Shown: positions 1-10,701, counted from the stretch's first letter. The stretch: 64,000 nucleotides of DNA from Thiorhodovibrio litoralis (GCF_033954455.1 NZ_CP121473.1:4202501-4266500), one strand, 5' to 3'. Program-made: numbers and translations. The notes: a model not told the origin generated them from the sequence alone.

Positions 1-306
1 GACCTCGACCAGTGGCGTCGCATCTGCGAGAAGGCGCGAGACGATGCGCTGGCTGGCGATGAAAAAGCGCGGTCCTGGCTGGCGCGGTATCTGGTCGGAG
101 ACCCGAGCGCGAAAGCTCCCGCCACCACCGAGGTAATTATTCAGCAGCTCCTACAGCTCGACCCCGCGCTCGACAAAGCGGCGATGCGACTCGCGGCACC
201 CGAGCTAACCAGTGAAGAGTTTCCAGGACTCGCGGCAAAAGAGCGCCATGAGTCGGTTGTCAGAGCAGAAGCGGCGGCGGCCATCCTCCAGGCGGAGGCG
301 GTCTAG
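1..306 (+). CDS. Partial phage-like hypothetical protein (3' end only)
   Basis: An open frame runs in from the left edge and stops at TAG 304-306, giving the last 101 residues of a protein whose start lies outside the window. The visible part is charged and helical, with a stretch reading RARSWLARYLVG-like (basic/aromatic, then VGDP), an L/D-rich middle and an alanine/glutamate-rich end. I do not recognise a catalytic motif. It is followed after 118 bases by a phage-type helix-turn-helix gene on the same strand, so it is probably part of the same mobile-element remnant. Function unknown; its reality as a gene rests on frame openness, codon use and context. Confidence 0.5.
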   Translation, partial: DLDQWRRICEKARDDALAGDEKARSWLARYLVGDPSAKAPATTEVIIQQLLQLDPALDKAAMRLAAPELTSEEFPGLAAKERHESVVRAEAAAAILQAEAV

Positions 307-424
307 CGGGGCTTACACTAACTGTGGGTCCCTCTGGAGCTTGATGCACCACGGGTTGTTCGAGGCGCGGTGTCTGGCTAGTGACAGGAAAAAAAAACTT
401 GGTTGTTTCTTGAGGATGTTTGAC

Positions 425-826
425 ATGGCAAAGAGCGACAGCACCGACCCGGTCGGTATTGAAGACGGACTCACAGACCAGCAACGACGCGGCGCAGAGC
501 TTGCGGCGGCTGGCTGGTCAGGCGTGGATATTGCCGGAGAGCTTAACGTCAGGCCGGAGACGGTCAGCAGATGGAGAAAGCTCCCGGCGTGGCAGGCGGC
601 TGTCGACGGCATCTTGTCCGAGGCGCGAGCGGTTATCGGGAGTCGCGTTCTAGACTTGTCCGAGCGCGCGCTTGACCAGCTCGAGCTACTGGTCGAATAC
701 CGGCACAACCCGACTATCCGACTCAGAGCTTGCATTGAGATGGTCAGGCTGGCCGGCGTCGGTCGCGCGGTATCGGGTGGCCAGCGGAGCAGCAACCTCC
801 CGACCAGAGCAGCGAGCGGAGAATGA
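425..826 (+). CDS. phBC6A51/terminase-small-subunit-like helix-turn-helix protein
   Basis: A 133-residue protein starting at ATG 425, chosen because GAGG at 412-415 sits 9 bases upstream; an open frame extends further 5' but looks non-coding there. Residues about 18-55 form a helix-turn-helix of the kind seen in phage small terminase subunits and the phBC6A51 family: a QQRRGAELAAAGWSG helix, then DIAGELNVRPETVSRW as turn and recognition helix, then WQAAVD. A helical C-terminal half follows. Such proteins bind phage DNA for packaging or act as regulators. The neighbouring tRNA-Ser supports a prophage-remnant context. No large terminase, portal or integrase is visible, so the role here is unknown. 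Confidence 0.65.
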   Translation: MAKSDSTDPVGIEDGLTDQQRRGAELAAAGWSGVDIAGELNVRPETVSRWRKLPAWQAAVDGILSEARAVIGSRVLDLSERALDQLELLVEYRHNPTIRLRACIEMVRLAGVGRAVSGGQRSSNLPTRAASGE

Positions 827-996
827 GCCGAAAACAGCTCGAGCCGATGCGCGCGGCAGCAGCAACCACCGACACCGCTGTCGACTTCGATCTGCCGACT
901 GACTTCGACTTACCGGCTGACTTCGACTTGCCGACTGACTTCGACATGCCGACTGACTTCGACATGCCAGCACCACCGAAAAAGACCCGGTACTGA
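823..996 (+). CDS. Small DFDLPT-repeat protein, translationally coupled
   Basis: A 57-codon gene whose ATG (823-825) overlaps the TGA (824-826) of the preceding helix-turn-helix gene as ATGA, an arrangement typical of translational coupling. The product begins MSRKQLEPMRAAAATTDTAV, then has five tandem acidic/aromatic hexapeptides (DFDLPT, DFDLPA, DFDLPT, DFDMPT, DFDMP), and ends in a short basic tail, APPKKTRY. Synonymous differences between units (tta/ttg/ctg, gac/gat) suggest the peptide is conserved, although the copy count is too small for a test. No family is recognised. It could be an independent microprotein or the stump of a longer phage protein. Confidence 0.5.
   Translation: MSRKQLEPMRAAAATTDTAVDFDLPTDFDLPADFDLPTDFDMPTDFDMPAPPKKTRY
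883..969 (+). repeat. 18-bp tandem repeat, five units
   Basis: Four full units and one partial unit of an 18-bp repeat (consensus gacttcgacttgccgact) at 883-900, 901-918, 919-936, 937-954 and 955-969. They lie in frame inside the small gene at 823-996 and encode its DFDLPT-like hexapeptides. Confidence 0.85.
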
Positions 997-1078
997 TGCG
1001 CGTTTGTATACCCGTTTGTATACCGGCGGAGATAGTCAAAGAGAAAGGCGAGAAAAAACAGGATATTGAAAACATGAA

Positions 1079-1168
1079 TGGCGGAGAGGGTGGGATTCGA
1101 ACCCACGGACCCCATAAGGAGTCACTTGATTTCGAGTCAAGCCCGTTCGACCACTCCGGCACCTCTCC
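1079..1168 (-). tRNA. tRNA-Ser(CGA)
   Basis: A 90-nt serine tRNA read on the minus strand, including an encoded CCA (TGG at 1079-1081 on the plus strand). The acceptor stem pairs GGAGAGG with CCTCTCC. The anticodon loop CTCGAAA gives anticodon CGA, which reads UCG. A long variable arm and the T-loop GGTTCGAATCC are present, as expected for tRNA-Ser. The 3' end points at the phage-like genes to the left, so this tRNA is a candidate integration site. Confidence 0.95.
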
Positions 1169-1261
1169 GATAATGGAGGTGGGTTTGCAGCTTGGGTTTA
1201 CCCACTCTTTGCATGGTAGGTCGCTGCTGGTCTTGCGCCTATCTTACGATGTGCGGCAGCC

Positions 1262-1290
1262 ATTATACGCGGTTAGAGTGGAGTTGGCAG
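1262..1290 (-). promoter_or_regulatory. Sigma-70 promoter of tRNA-Ser
   Basis: On the minus strand there is a perfect -10 TATAAT (plus-strand ATTATA, 1262-1267) and a -35 CTGCCA (1285-1290; 4 of 6 consensus bases) separated by 17 bp. Transcription would start near 1255, leaving a leader of about 87 nt before the mature tRNA 5' end at 1168. Confidence 0.5.
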
Positions 1291-1326
1291 TTTGGCGGAA
1301 TCGCCAGAGCGCTCCGTCCCCAAGCA

Positions 1327-3012
1327 TCAGGTCTTCGCAGTCTCGTCGATCCGCAGGCTGCGCTGGGCCAGCCACACCAGTAGCAGCACGGGCACGCCGA
1401 TCAGGGTGGTGAACAGGAAGAAGTAGGGATAGCCGATGCTGTCTACCATGGAGCCGGAATAGCCACCAAGGACTTTCGGCAGCAATGTCATAAGGGAACT
1501 GAACAGGGCGTATTGCACGGCGGTGAAGGAGACATTTGTCAGGCTGGAGAGGAAGGCGACGAAAGCGGCACTGGCCAAACCGCCGGCGAGATTGTCGGCC
1601 GCGACCGTGACATAGAGCATAGGTATTTGGTGGCCGACATTGGCCAGCACGATAAAGAGCAGGTTGGTGACGGCGGAGAGCACGGCACCGAGCATCAGAA
1701 TCCGCATCACCCCGAAGCGTGTGGCCATGAGCCCGCCGAGGAATCCGCCGGCGATGCTGACGACCACACCGAAGGTCTTGACCGCGGTGGCGATCTCCGG
1801 CTTAGTGAAGCCGATGTCCTGGTAGAACACGTTGGAGATGACGCCCAGCACGATATCGGAGATGCGATAGAGCCCGACCAGCGCCAGCAGCAACAGCGCC
1901 GTGCGCAGCCCGTAGCGGCGGAAGAAATCCAGCGCAGGTTCGACCCAGGTCGCGCGCGCGATGCGACGATCGACCGCGCCGAGGCGCACCAGCAGCCAGC
2001 CGACGGCGAGCGCACAGGCGACGGCCAGCCCGAAATGCAGGGTCTCGAGCAGGAAGTTCAGAAACGCATCATTGCCGAGCACCTGCTTGATGGCGGTGAA
2101 CCCGGAGCTGCCGGCAAAGAAAGCCGCGACAAAGGCCGCCGCCGAGACCAGAAACACCAGCACCAGGCGCGTGTAATCGAAGGCGCCGCAGCCATCGTCC
2201 AAGCGCACCTGCGCTTCGGGCTCCGACACCACCAGGGTGGTGGCCACGCCAATCAGCATGACGGCAGCCATGACCAGGTAGGTGAGCTGCCAGGCGGTAT
2301 AGGAATACCCCTGTGCGGCGGAGCCAAAGCTAGCGGCCAGGTAGAGCGCGCCAGCGCCGGCGACCACCATGCCGACACGATAGCCAGCGATGTAGGCCGC
2401 AGAAAGCACGCCCTGCATGCGCGCCGGGGCGATTTCGATGCGATAAGCGTCGATGACGATATCCTGGGTCGCGGATGAAAACCCAAGCATTACCGCCGCG
2501 AGCGCCATCATCACCAGCGTCTCGCGCCCCTGGGATGGATCATTCAGCGCCATCAGCACAATGGCGCAGATCACGGCAAGCTGGGCAACCAGTAGCCAGC
2601 CGCGCCGTCGCCCGAGCAGGCGGGTCAGCAACGGCAGCGGAATGCGGTCGATCAATGGCGCCCAGATGAACTTGAAGGAGTAACCCAGCGCTGCCCAGCT
2701 GAAGAAGGTCACGGCGCCACGCTCGACGCCCGCCTCACGCAGCCACAGCGAGAGCGAAGAGAAAATCAGCAGGATCGGCATGCCGGCCGAGAAACCGAGA
2801 AACAGCAAAGCCAGGACCCGCATGTCACCCAAGGCCGAGACAGTCGCCGCGATGAAGCCCTTTTTCGACTCGGCTGCCGAGTCGGCTTCCGAATCAGCTA
2901 CCGGCTCGGCTGTTATCGCGGCTCTTGGCGCGGCCGCCGATCCGGCTCTCGCATTGTCAGGCGGCGCGGTACCTGGCTCGGCTGGCGCCTCAGCTCCCTG
3001 TTGGGCGGTCAT
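1327..3012 (-). CDS. ampG: AmpG-type MFS permease (muropeptide transporter family)
   Basis: A 561-residue inner-membrane transporter of the AmpG/MFS family, which imports anhydromuropeptides released by wall turnover for recycling. After about 50 residues of low-complexity Ala/Ser/Glu-rich sequence, the conserved core begins with the family stretch FSAGMPILLIFSSLSLWLRE, followed by the SFKFIWAPLIDR and ATQDIVIDAYRIE segments diagnostic of AmpG. About 12-14 hydrophobic segments follow to the C-terminus. The N-terminal extension is repeat-like (ADSEADSAAES) and is probably cytoplasmic. The gene stands alone on the minus strand between the tRNA and an orphan plus-strand terminator. Substrate assignment is by family only; no ampC/ampR is nearby. 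Confidence 0.88.
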   Translation of the reverse strand: MTAQQGAEAPAEPGTAPPDNARAGSAAAPRAAITAEPVADSEADSAAESKKGFIAATVSALGDMRVLALLFLGFSAGMPILLIFSSLSLWLREAGVERGAVTFFSWAALGYSFKFIWAPLIDRIPLPLLTRLLGRRRGWLLVAQLAVICAIVLMALNDPSQGRETLVMMALAAVMLGFSSATQDIVIDAYRIEIAPARMQGVLSAAYIAGYRVGMVVAGAGALYLAASFGSAAQGYSYTAWQLTYLVMAAVMLIGVATTLVVSEPEAQVRLDDGCGAFDYTRLVLVFLVSAAAFVAAFFAGSSGFTAIKQVLGNDAFLNFLLETLHFGLAVACALAVGWLLVRLGAVDRRIARATWVEPALDFFRRYGLRTALLLLALVGLYRISDIVLGVISNVFYQDIGFTKPEIATAVKTFGVVVSIAGGFLGGLMATRFGVMRILMLGAVLSAVTNLLFIVLANVGHQIPMLYVTVAADNLAGGLASAAFVAFLSSLTNVSFTAVQYALFSSLMTLLPKVLGGYSGSMVDSIGYPYFFLFTTLIGVPVLLLVWLAQRSLRIDETAKT

Positions 3013-3186
3013 AGAGGGTTCCTGTCGTGAGGCTATCGCGATGCCGGTGGCACGCAGAGCCGGGAAACATTGACACTGAATACCAGATCGACCTTGACAA
3101 GAAGATCGGTATATTAGAAACTATCAATGTACTGATGATCCACTCGATCAGCGGTACACTCCTCCATCCTCCTTTGGTGGTATTTC

Positions 3187-3213
3187 AAGCGCGGCGCCCG
3201 CCGCGCTTTTTTT
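3187..3213 (+). terminator. Orphan Rho-independent terminator (plus strand)
   Basis: A perfect 9-bp stem (aagcgcggc at 3187-3195 with gccgcgctt at 3200-3208), a 4-nt loop, and a run of T to 3213. It has a T tract only in the plus direction, yet the genes on both sides (ampG start and the DUF2845 gene) are on the minus strand. No plus-strand gene precedes it. Confidence 0.75.
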
Positions 3214-3281
3214 ATGCGCGCGGCTCTGGCTTTGGTGCACTCAATCGGCGCCTGATGGCATGCCCGGGGGCTACCTCAGCC

Positions 3282-3635
3282 TCAGTAGCCGTACCCGGCC
3301 GATTCCATCCCGGTGATGACACCGTCGCGCACGGTGATGCGCATCATGAAGCGCTGCGGGCCGAAGTTGTAGGTCCAAATCTCGTAGGGCAGACTTTCGT
3401 ATTCGGTCACATAGCCGCCGACGCCATGGTCGTACACCTGCACCGCCCGGCGCTCCTGGCGCTTTTCAACATCCACGGGCTCGCCGCAATAGCGCGTGAG
3501 CTTAAGCGTGGAGTCCCCCTCCGCAATCAGGTAATTGCCGCAGCGCAGCGCCCAGGCGTCCGCCGTCATGCCCAGACAGAAGGCCAGCAGCAGCCAGGAC
3601 CAGCCGCGCGCAGAACTGCGGTGAGAACCATTCAC
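3282..3635 (-). CDS. DUF2845 family exported protein
   Basis: A small secreted or periplasmic protein of the DUF2845 family, of unknown function. I prefer the GTG start at 3635: it is preceded by AGGA about 7 bases upstream and directly gives a signal peptide (basic NGSHRSSARGW, then hydrophobic WLLLAFCLGM, cleavage after ADAWA). The mature part starts LRCGNYLI and has the family pattern of a second Cys (TRYCGEP), EIWTYNFGP and an R(F)MMRI strand. A longer reading frame reaches ATG 3779, which overlaps the greA stop by 8 bases. That would add 48 residues encoded largely by a 15-bp tandem repeat and would bury the signal peptide. The gene lies downstream of greA and may be cotranscribed with it. 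Confidence 0.75.
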   Translation of the reverse strand: MNGSHRSSARGWSWLLLAFCLGMTADAWALRCGNYLIAEGDSTLKLTRYCGEPVDVEKRQERRAVQVYDHGVGGYVTEYESLPYEIWTYNFGPQRFMMRITVRDGVITGMESAGYGY

Positions 3636-3702
3636 TGCAATCCTGCCCAAGGTTGTCGCGCTCAGCTGGCTGCCGACCCTGTGTCGCCCATGCTGATGGT
3701 TC

Positions 3703-3762
3703 GCAAACATCGGGTTTGCAGACATCGGGTTTGCAGAGATTGGGCTCGCAAACATCGCGTTC
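3703..3762 (-). repeat. 15-bp tandem repeat, four units, in the DUF2845 leader
   Basis: Four 15-bp units on the plus strand: gcaaacatcgggttt (3703-3717), gcagacatcgggttt (3718-3732), gcagagattgggctc (3733-3747) and gcaaacatcgcgttc (3748-3762). They lie between greA and the likely DUF2845 start. If translated from the upstream ATG, they would encode a five-residue repeat of the NPM(S/F)A type. Confidence 0.8.
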
Positions 3763-3771
3763 CCTGTCGAC

Positions 3772-4248
3772 TCATTCATAGCGCACTTCGAGGATCTGGA
3801 ACTCGCGCGCGCCGCCGGGGGCTTCCACCACTGCCTGATCGCCTTCGCTCTTGCCGATCAGGGCGCGGGCGATGGGCGAGCTGATGGAGATCATGCCCTT
3901 CTTGATGTCGGCCTCGTCCTCGCCCACGATGACAAAGCAGTGCTCCTCATCCTTTTCGACCTCAAGCACATCGACGGTAGCACCGAACATGACCTTGCCG
4001 TTCGGCGACAGTTTGGTCACATCAATGATTTCGGCATAGGAGAGCTTGCCTTCAATCTCGCTGATACGACCCTCAATGAACCCCTGCTCCTCGCGCGCGG
4101 CGTGGTATTCGGCATTCTCTTTAAGATCGCCGTGGGCACGGGCCTCGGCGATGGCCTCGATGACACGCGGTCTTTCAATCCGCTTGAGCCGCTCGAGCTC
4201 CTCGCGTAACTGTTCCGCGCCTCTGACCGTCAGAGGGACTTTATTCAT
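3772..4248 (-). CDS. greA: Transcription elongation factor GreA
   Basis: A 158-residue GreA, the full family length. It binds the secondary channel of RNA polymerase and stimulates cleavage of backtracked transcripts. The start [21 protein letters not shown] opens the N-terminal antiparallel coiled coil (about residues 1-75), with the conserved [15 protein letters not shown] and the acidic tip. The FKBP-like C-terminal domain carries [11 protein letters not shown], and [16 protein letters not shown] is the GreA signature. It follows carAB on the same strand after a 233-base gap, the usual carAB-greA order. Its stop overlaps an alternative start of the DUF2845 gene. Confidence 0.96.
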   Translation of the reverse strand: MNKVPLTVRGAEQLREELERLKRIERPRVIEAIAEARAHGDLKENAEYHAAREEQGFIEGRISEIEGKLSYAEIIDVTKLSPNGKVMFGATVDVLEVEKDEEHCFVIVGEDEADIKKGMISISSPIARALIGKSEGDQAVVEAPGGAREFQILEVRYE

Positions 4249-4481
4249 GCGCTGTTATCCTCGTCGGTGATTGTTGCGCCGTCTCGAGCCAACCGGCACT
4301 GATCCCGGAGGCGATCCGGTGGATCATCCCATCGCTCACTGCGTTAGGAAGCTCTTTGGGTTGAACCCTTTGGGACCTTCAGGTTTGGGATATGCAGGAT
4401 GGCGGGCACGGCCGGGGGTTATCTTAACCCAAGTGATTGACAGCCTAACCTTAGCGTATGGCGGCCGTAAAGAACCGGTAA

Positions 4482-7688
<3,207 letters not shown>

Positions 7689-7770
7689 GAACTGGCCCTT
7701 GCTGGCACGGCGATGGCGGGTGTGTGAATGGCGCGGGTGGCGGTGACTGAAACAGGCAAAAAGAACCGGA

Positions 7771-9054
7771 TCAAGCGGCGCGGCCTTCGCGCATCAGCTC
7801 GATAAAGTGCGCGAACAGCGGTTCAACATCATGCGGGCCGGGGCTGGCCTCCGGATGGCCCTGAAAGCTAAAGGCCGGGCGCTCACGATGGTGAATGCCC
7901 TGCAGGGAACCATCGAACAGTGAGCGATGGGTGGCCATGACCGTCTCTGGCAGGCTTTGTTCATCGACCGCAAAGCCATGGTTCTGGCTGCTGATCATCA
8001 CCCGGTGGCTGGCGAGATCCTCGACCGGATGATTGGCACCGTGATGGCCAAATTTCATTTTCACCGTGCGCGCGCCGCAAGCCAGACCCAGTAGCTGATG
8101 CCCCAGACAGATGCCAAAGAGCGGCACGCCGGCATCAAGCAGTTCGCGAATCGCCGTGATGGCGTAGTCGCAGGGTTCGGGGTCACCGGGGCCGTTGCTG
8201 AGGAATACGCCATCGGGGTGGAGGGCCATGACTTCCGCTGCGGGCGTTTGTGCCGGCACCACGGTGACCTGACAGCCGTGCGCAACCAGAATGCGCAGGA
8301 TGTTGCGCTTGATGCCGAAGTCGTAAGCCACCACCCGAAAGCTGCTGGCTGGGCCAGTGCCGTTCGCAGCAGCACCGCTTGCAAGACAGCCGCTTGTGCT
8401 ATTGCCGTTCGCACCAGGGTCGACGCGCCCGGCATCGGTTGAATCTCGACCGCCCGAACTCCCCTCCGCACTATCGCGCGGCCCATACCCGTCCTCGCGC
8501 GTCCACACGCCCTGATGCCAATCATAGGCCTCGGCGGTACTGACCTCGCGCGCCAGGTCCATGCCTTTCAGCCCGGGGAAGGCGCGCGCTTGCTCCAGCG
8601 CCGCCTGCTCGTCGATGCCCGCACCAGCCTGCAGGCAGCCATTTTGGGCGCCCTTCTCGCGCAGCAACCGAGTCAGGCGCCGGGTGTCGACATCGCTGAT
8701 TGCGACCACACCCTGCTCGCGCAGGTAGTCACCCAGGTCCTGCTGCCGCCGCCAGTTGCTGGCCAGTGCGGGAAGATCGCGCACAATCAAACCAGCCGCC
8801 TGAACCCCGGGGGATTCTTCATCCTCAGCGTTAGTGCCGGTGTTGCCGATGTGCGGATAGGTCAGAGTCACCAGCTGACGGCGATAGGACGGATCGGTCA
8901 GGATCTCCTGATAGCCGGTCATGGCCGTGTTGAAGACGACCTCGCCGACACTTTCGCCAGACGCGCCAATGGCGGTCCCGCGGAAGACCGAACCATCTTC
9001 CAGAACCAGGACAGCAGCTGATTGCACAGGGGACTCCGAAAACAGAAGATTCAA
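7771..9054 (-). CDS. carA: Carbamoyl-phosphate synthase small (glutaminase) subunit, with an interdomain insertion
   Basis: A 427-residue CarA, about 45 residues longer than usual. It hydrolyses glutamine and channels ammonia to CarB. The N-terminal CPSase domain ([32 protein letters not shown]) is followed by the class I glutamine amidotransferase domain with nucleophile [14 protein letters not shown], plus HP and [11 protein letters not shown] carrying the catalytic His and Glu. The excess length is a Gly/Ser/Ala/Asn-rich, repeat-like segment (roughly residues 195-245, between DGYGPRD and [10 protein letters not shown]) at the domain junction. It should be tolerated as a linker. First gene of carAB. 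Confidence 0.97.
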   Translation of the reverse strand: MNLLFSESPVQSAAVLVLEDGSVFRGTAIGASGESVGEVVFNTAMTGYQEILTDPSYRRQLVTLTYPHIGNTGTNAEDEESPGVQAAGLIVRDLPALASNWRRQQDLGDYLREQGVVAISDVDTRRLTRLLREKGAQNGCLQAGAGIDEQAALEQARAFPGLKGMDLAREVSTAEAYDWHQGVWTREDGYGPRDSAEGSSGGRDSTDAGRVDPGANGNSTSGCLASGAAANGTGPASSFRVVAYDFGIKRNILRILVAHGCQVTVVPAQTPAAEVMALHPDGVFLSNGPGDPEPCDYAITAIRELLDAGVPLFGICLGHQLLGLACGARTVKMKFGHHGANHPVEDLASHRVMISSQNHGFAVDEQSLPETVMATHRSLFDGSLQGIHHRERPAFSFQGHPEASPGPHDVEPLFAHFIELMREGRAA

Positions 9055-9148
9055 AACACGAAGATGGACGGGGCTAGCGGGCTGCCCTGTCAGGTGACGC
9101 CCGCAAAGGCATCAGGACCGCAGCGCAGCTTAAAGCATCCGACCCGGA

Positions 9149-9178
9149 ATATTACCCGCAAGCCGAGAAGGCTGTCTA
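9149..9178 (-). promoter_or_regulatory. Candidate carAB promoter
   Basis: On the minus strand, -35 TAGACA (plus 9173-9178; 5 of 6 consensus) and -10 TAATAT (plus 9149-9154) are separated by 18 bp. Transcription would start near 9142, about 88 nt upstream of the carA ATG. No attenuator or pyrimidine/arginine operator was identified. Confidence 0.4.
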
Positions 9179-9309
9179 ATGCACCGTCCGCAATTGGGAC
9201 AGGACGCCAAATGGCCACTGGCCTCTTCCCCGGCTCGCGGACACCGGCTTGCTTGCTTGAAAATCGGCCAGGGGCTGCGAGGCTGAGCGGCAGCGGATCA
9301 GTCAATCCG

Positions 9310-9549
9310 TCATACGGCGAGCCGCTGAAGCTCGATTAAGCGATGCTCGTCGGTCACCAGAACGCGAAAATACCCCCTGAGGCCGAAATGATCGATGTAA
9401 CGGCGAAACGCCTCGGCCGGCAGCTCTAGGCGCAGGCCATTGTTGGCCACCACGCTGATGCTGCGCGAGCGGCCTTCATAAAAGGCGAGGAGATCCTCGC
9501 GCGGAATCCGTAGAGAAAATTCGTAAGTCTTCAACGCTTTCGCGGTCAC
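9310..9549 (-). CDS. DUF2835 family protein
   Basis: A small cytoplasmic protein of the DUF2835 family, function unknown. The GTG at 9549 is preferred because GAGG stands 9 bases upstream and it gives a 79-residue product close to family length; an open frame reaches ATG 9612. The family pattern is visible: YEFSLRIPREDLLAFYEG, then a strand with VVANNGLRLELPAEAFRRYI, and the closing GLRGYFRVLVTDEHRLIELQRL. It is monocistronic, on the same strand as the carAB promoter that lies downstream of it. Confidence 0.75.
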   Translation of the reverse strand: MTAKALKTYEFSLRIPREDLLAFYEGRSRSISVVANNGLRLELPAEAFRRYIDHFGLRGYFRVLVTDEHRLIELQRLAV

Positions 9550-9720
9550 CCAGTGCCGCCTCAATGTTCCCCTGGTCTCGCCCCGGTTTGCTGGCGGCAT
9601 TTGTAACCGCATCCGCCACCACCGCTAACCTGGTGCCCATCAAACAACATGGCAGCCGACGCCGCGCAAGGCCGCCGACTGCCGCTCAGGGCTCTAGAGC
9701 CCGACTCAGCCAGTCGACCG

Positions 9721-10569
9721 TCACCGACCGCTGGCGCCAAATGGCGGCTCCGGCAAGGGCGGCAGCGGCGGTAGCTCTGGTAGCTGGGGCGGTGGCGGCG
9801 GCTCTGGCGGCTGCAGAGGCAGCGGCATCGGCGGGGGCACGCCCAACATGGCATCGCGCACATAGCCGGGGAAGTCTGGATTCACCCAGCCATCCCGGCC
9901 AAGCTTCTCGGCAGGCGGGCGCAGGCGGGCAACATAGTCCAGCACCGCGCTTTCTTGTTGCGGCGTGAATCCCTCAATCTGCTTGACCATCTCGGAATCT
10001 GCGTTCTTGCGCGCGCCGCTGCGGATCGCATCGAACTGCCGGATCAGATAATTGAAATGCTGACCTGCAATGGCCGGGATATGGTCCTGCGCATCGCCCT
10101 GCCCGCGCTCTCCGTGGCAATCGACGCAGTTCTCCTGAAAAAGCTGCTCGCCCAAGGCTAGATCGACGCCCGGACCCACGTCATTATGCGGCGTCATCGG
10201 CAATTGCGACACATAGGCGGCGACATCGGCCATTTGCTGCGGCCCACCAAGAATGCGCGGCACCGAAAAGGGATACATCAGCGGATTGCTGCGATTGCCG
10301 GCACGAAAATCCGCCAGTTGCTTGATGATAACGCTTGGCAGCTGACCGGCGATCTGCGGATAGACACCATCGACCGTGCCCCAGCCCTCGGGCCGGTGAC
10401 AAACCGCGCAGGTGAGATAGACCTTGCGCCCGTTCTCCGGGTCGGCCTGTTTCGCCAGCGCCTGCTCGTACTCCGCGAGCGCGGCATCCAGTTCCGCCTG
10501 TCCGGCCAGCACCGGGGTCATCACGCCAGCAAGTGCCAAGCCAAGGCCTAAACGCCCGCAAGTAACCAC
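9721..10569 (-). CDS. Exported diheme cytochrome c (c4-like) with proline-rich tail
   Basis: A periplasmic c-type cytochrome with two heme sites, CAVCH and CVDCH, each starting a cytochrome c domain (MYPFSVPRILGGPQQMADV and ADSEMVKQIEGFTPQQ regions supply candidate axial Met). This two-domain layout resembles cytochrome c4/FCC-type electron carriers. I favour the GTG at 10569, which gives a signal peptide (LGLGLALAGVMTPVLAG). The open frame extends to ATG 10770, but that extra 67 residues contains a 15-bp DNA repeat and would precede the signal. The C-terminal ~50 residues are proline-rich (PPPPPQLPELPPLPPLPEPP), unusual for soluble cytochromes and perhaps a tether or interaction arm. Redox partner unknown. 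Confidence 0.85.
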   Translation of the reverse strand: MVTCGRLGLGLALAGVMTPVLAGQAELDAALAEYEQALAKQADPENGRKVYLTCAVCHRPEGWGTVDGVYPQIAGQLPSVIIKQLADFRAGNRSNPLMYPFSVPRILGGPQQMADVAAYVSQLPMTPHNDVGPGVDLALGEQLFQENCVDCHGERGQGDAQDHIPAIAGQHFNYLIRQFDAIRSGARKNADSEMVKQIEGFTPQQESAVLDYVARLRPPAEKLGRDGWVNPDFPGYVRDAMLGVPPPMPLPLQPPEPPPPPQLPELPPLPPLPEPPFGASGR

Positions 10570-10641
10570 CGCCCGCGAGCCCTTGTGCCAAGCAGTTGGC
10601 GTCTGTCGCGCCCTCTCCACCCGGCTGTCTCGCGTCCATCT

Positions 10642-10701
10642 TGTTCTGATCCCACGTGTTCTGATGCCACGTGTTCTGATCAAGCTCGTTCTGATCACAG
10701 G
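10642..10701 (-). repeat. 15-bp tandem repeat, four units, in the cytochrome leader
   Basis: Four 15-bp units on the plus strand: tgttctgatcccacg (10642), tgttctgatgccacg (10657), tgttctgatcaagct (10672) and cgttctgatcacagg (10687-10701). They lie upstream of the likely start of the cytochrome gene. If translated in the extended frame, they give IRTRG-like pentapeptides. Confidence 0.8.

Noticed and set aside
686-1162. Minus-strand frame with GKSKSV-type repeats across the microprotein and tRNA-Ser
   Set aside because: It runs through the tRNA gene; its repeat is only the reverse complement of the DFDLPT repeat, and the plus-strand frame has the coupled start.
1513-2478. Long plus-strand open frame (321 codons) opposite ampG
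   Set aside because: It is rich in His/Asp/Gln/Gly as expected for the antisense of a Leu/Ala-rich membrane protein, has no motif, and ampG on the other strand is clearly real.
3703-3762. CRISPR array
   Set aside because: Units are 15 bp and directly tandem with no unique spacers, and no cas genes are present.
4340-4385. Terminator-like inverted sequence (ctttgggttgaaccctttggg) between carB and greA
   Set aside because: The stem is short and imperfect and no T run follows on the minus strand, so it is not a credible terminator.
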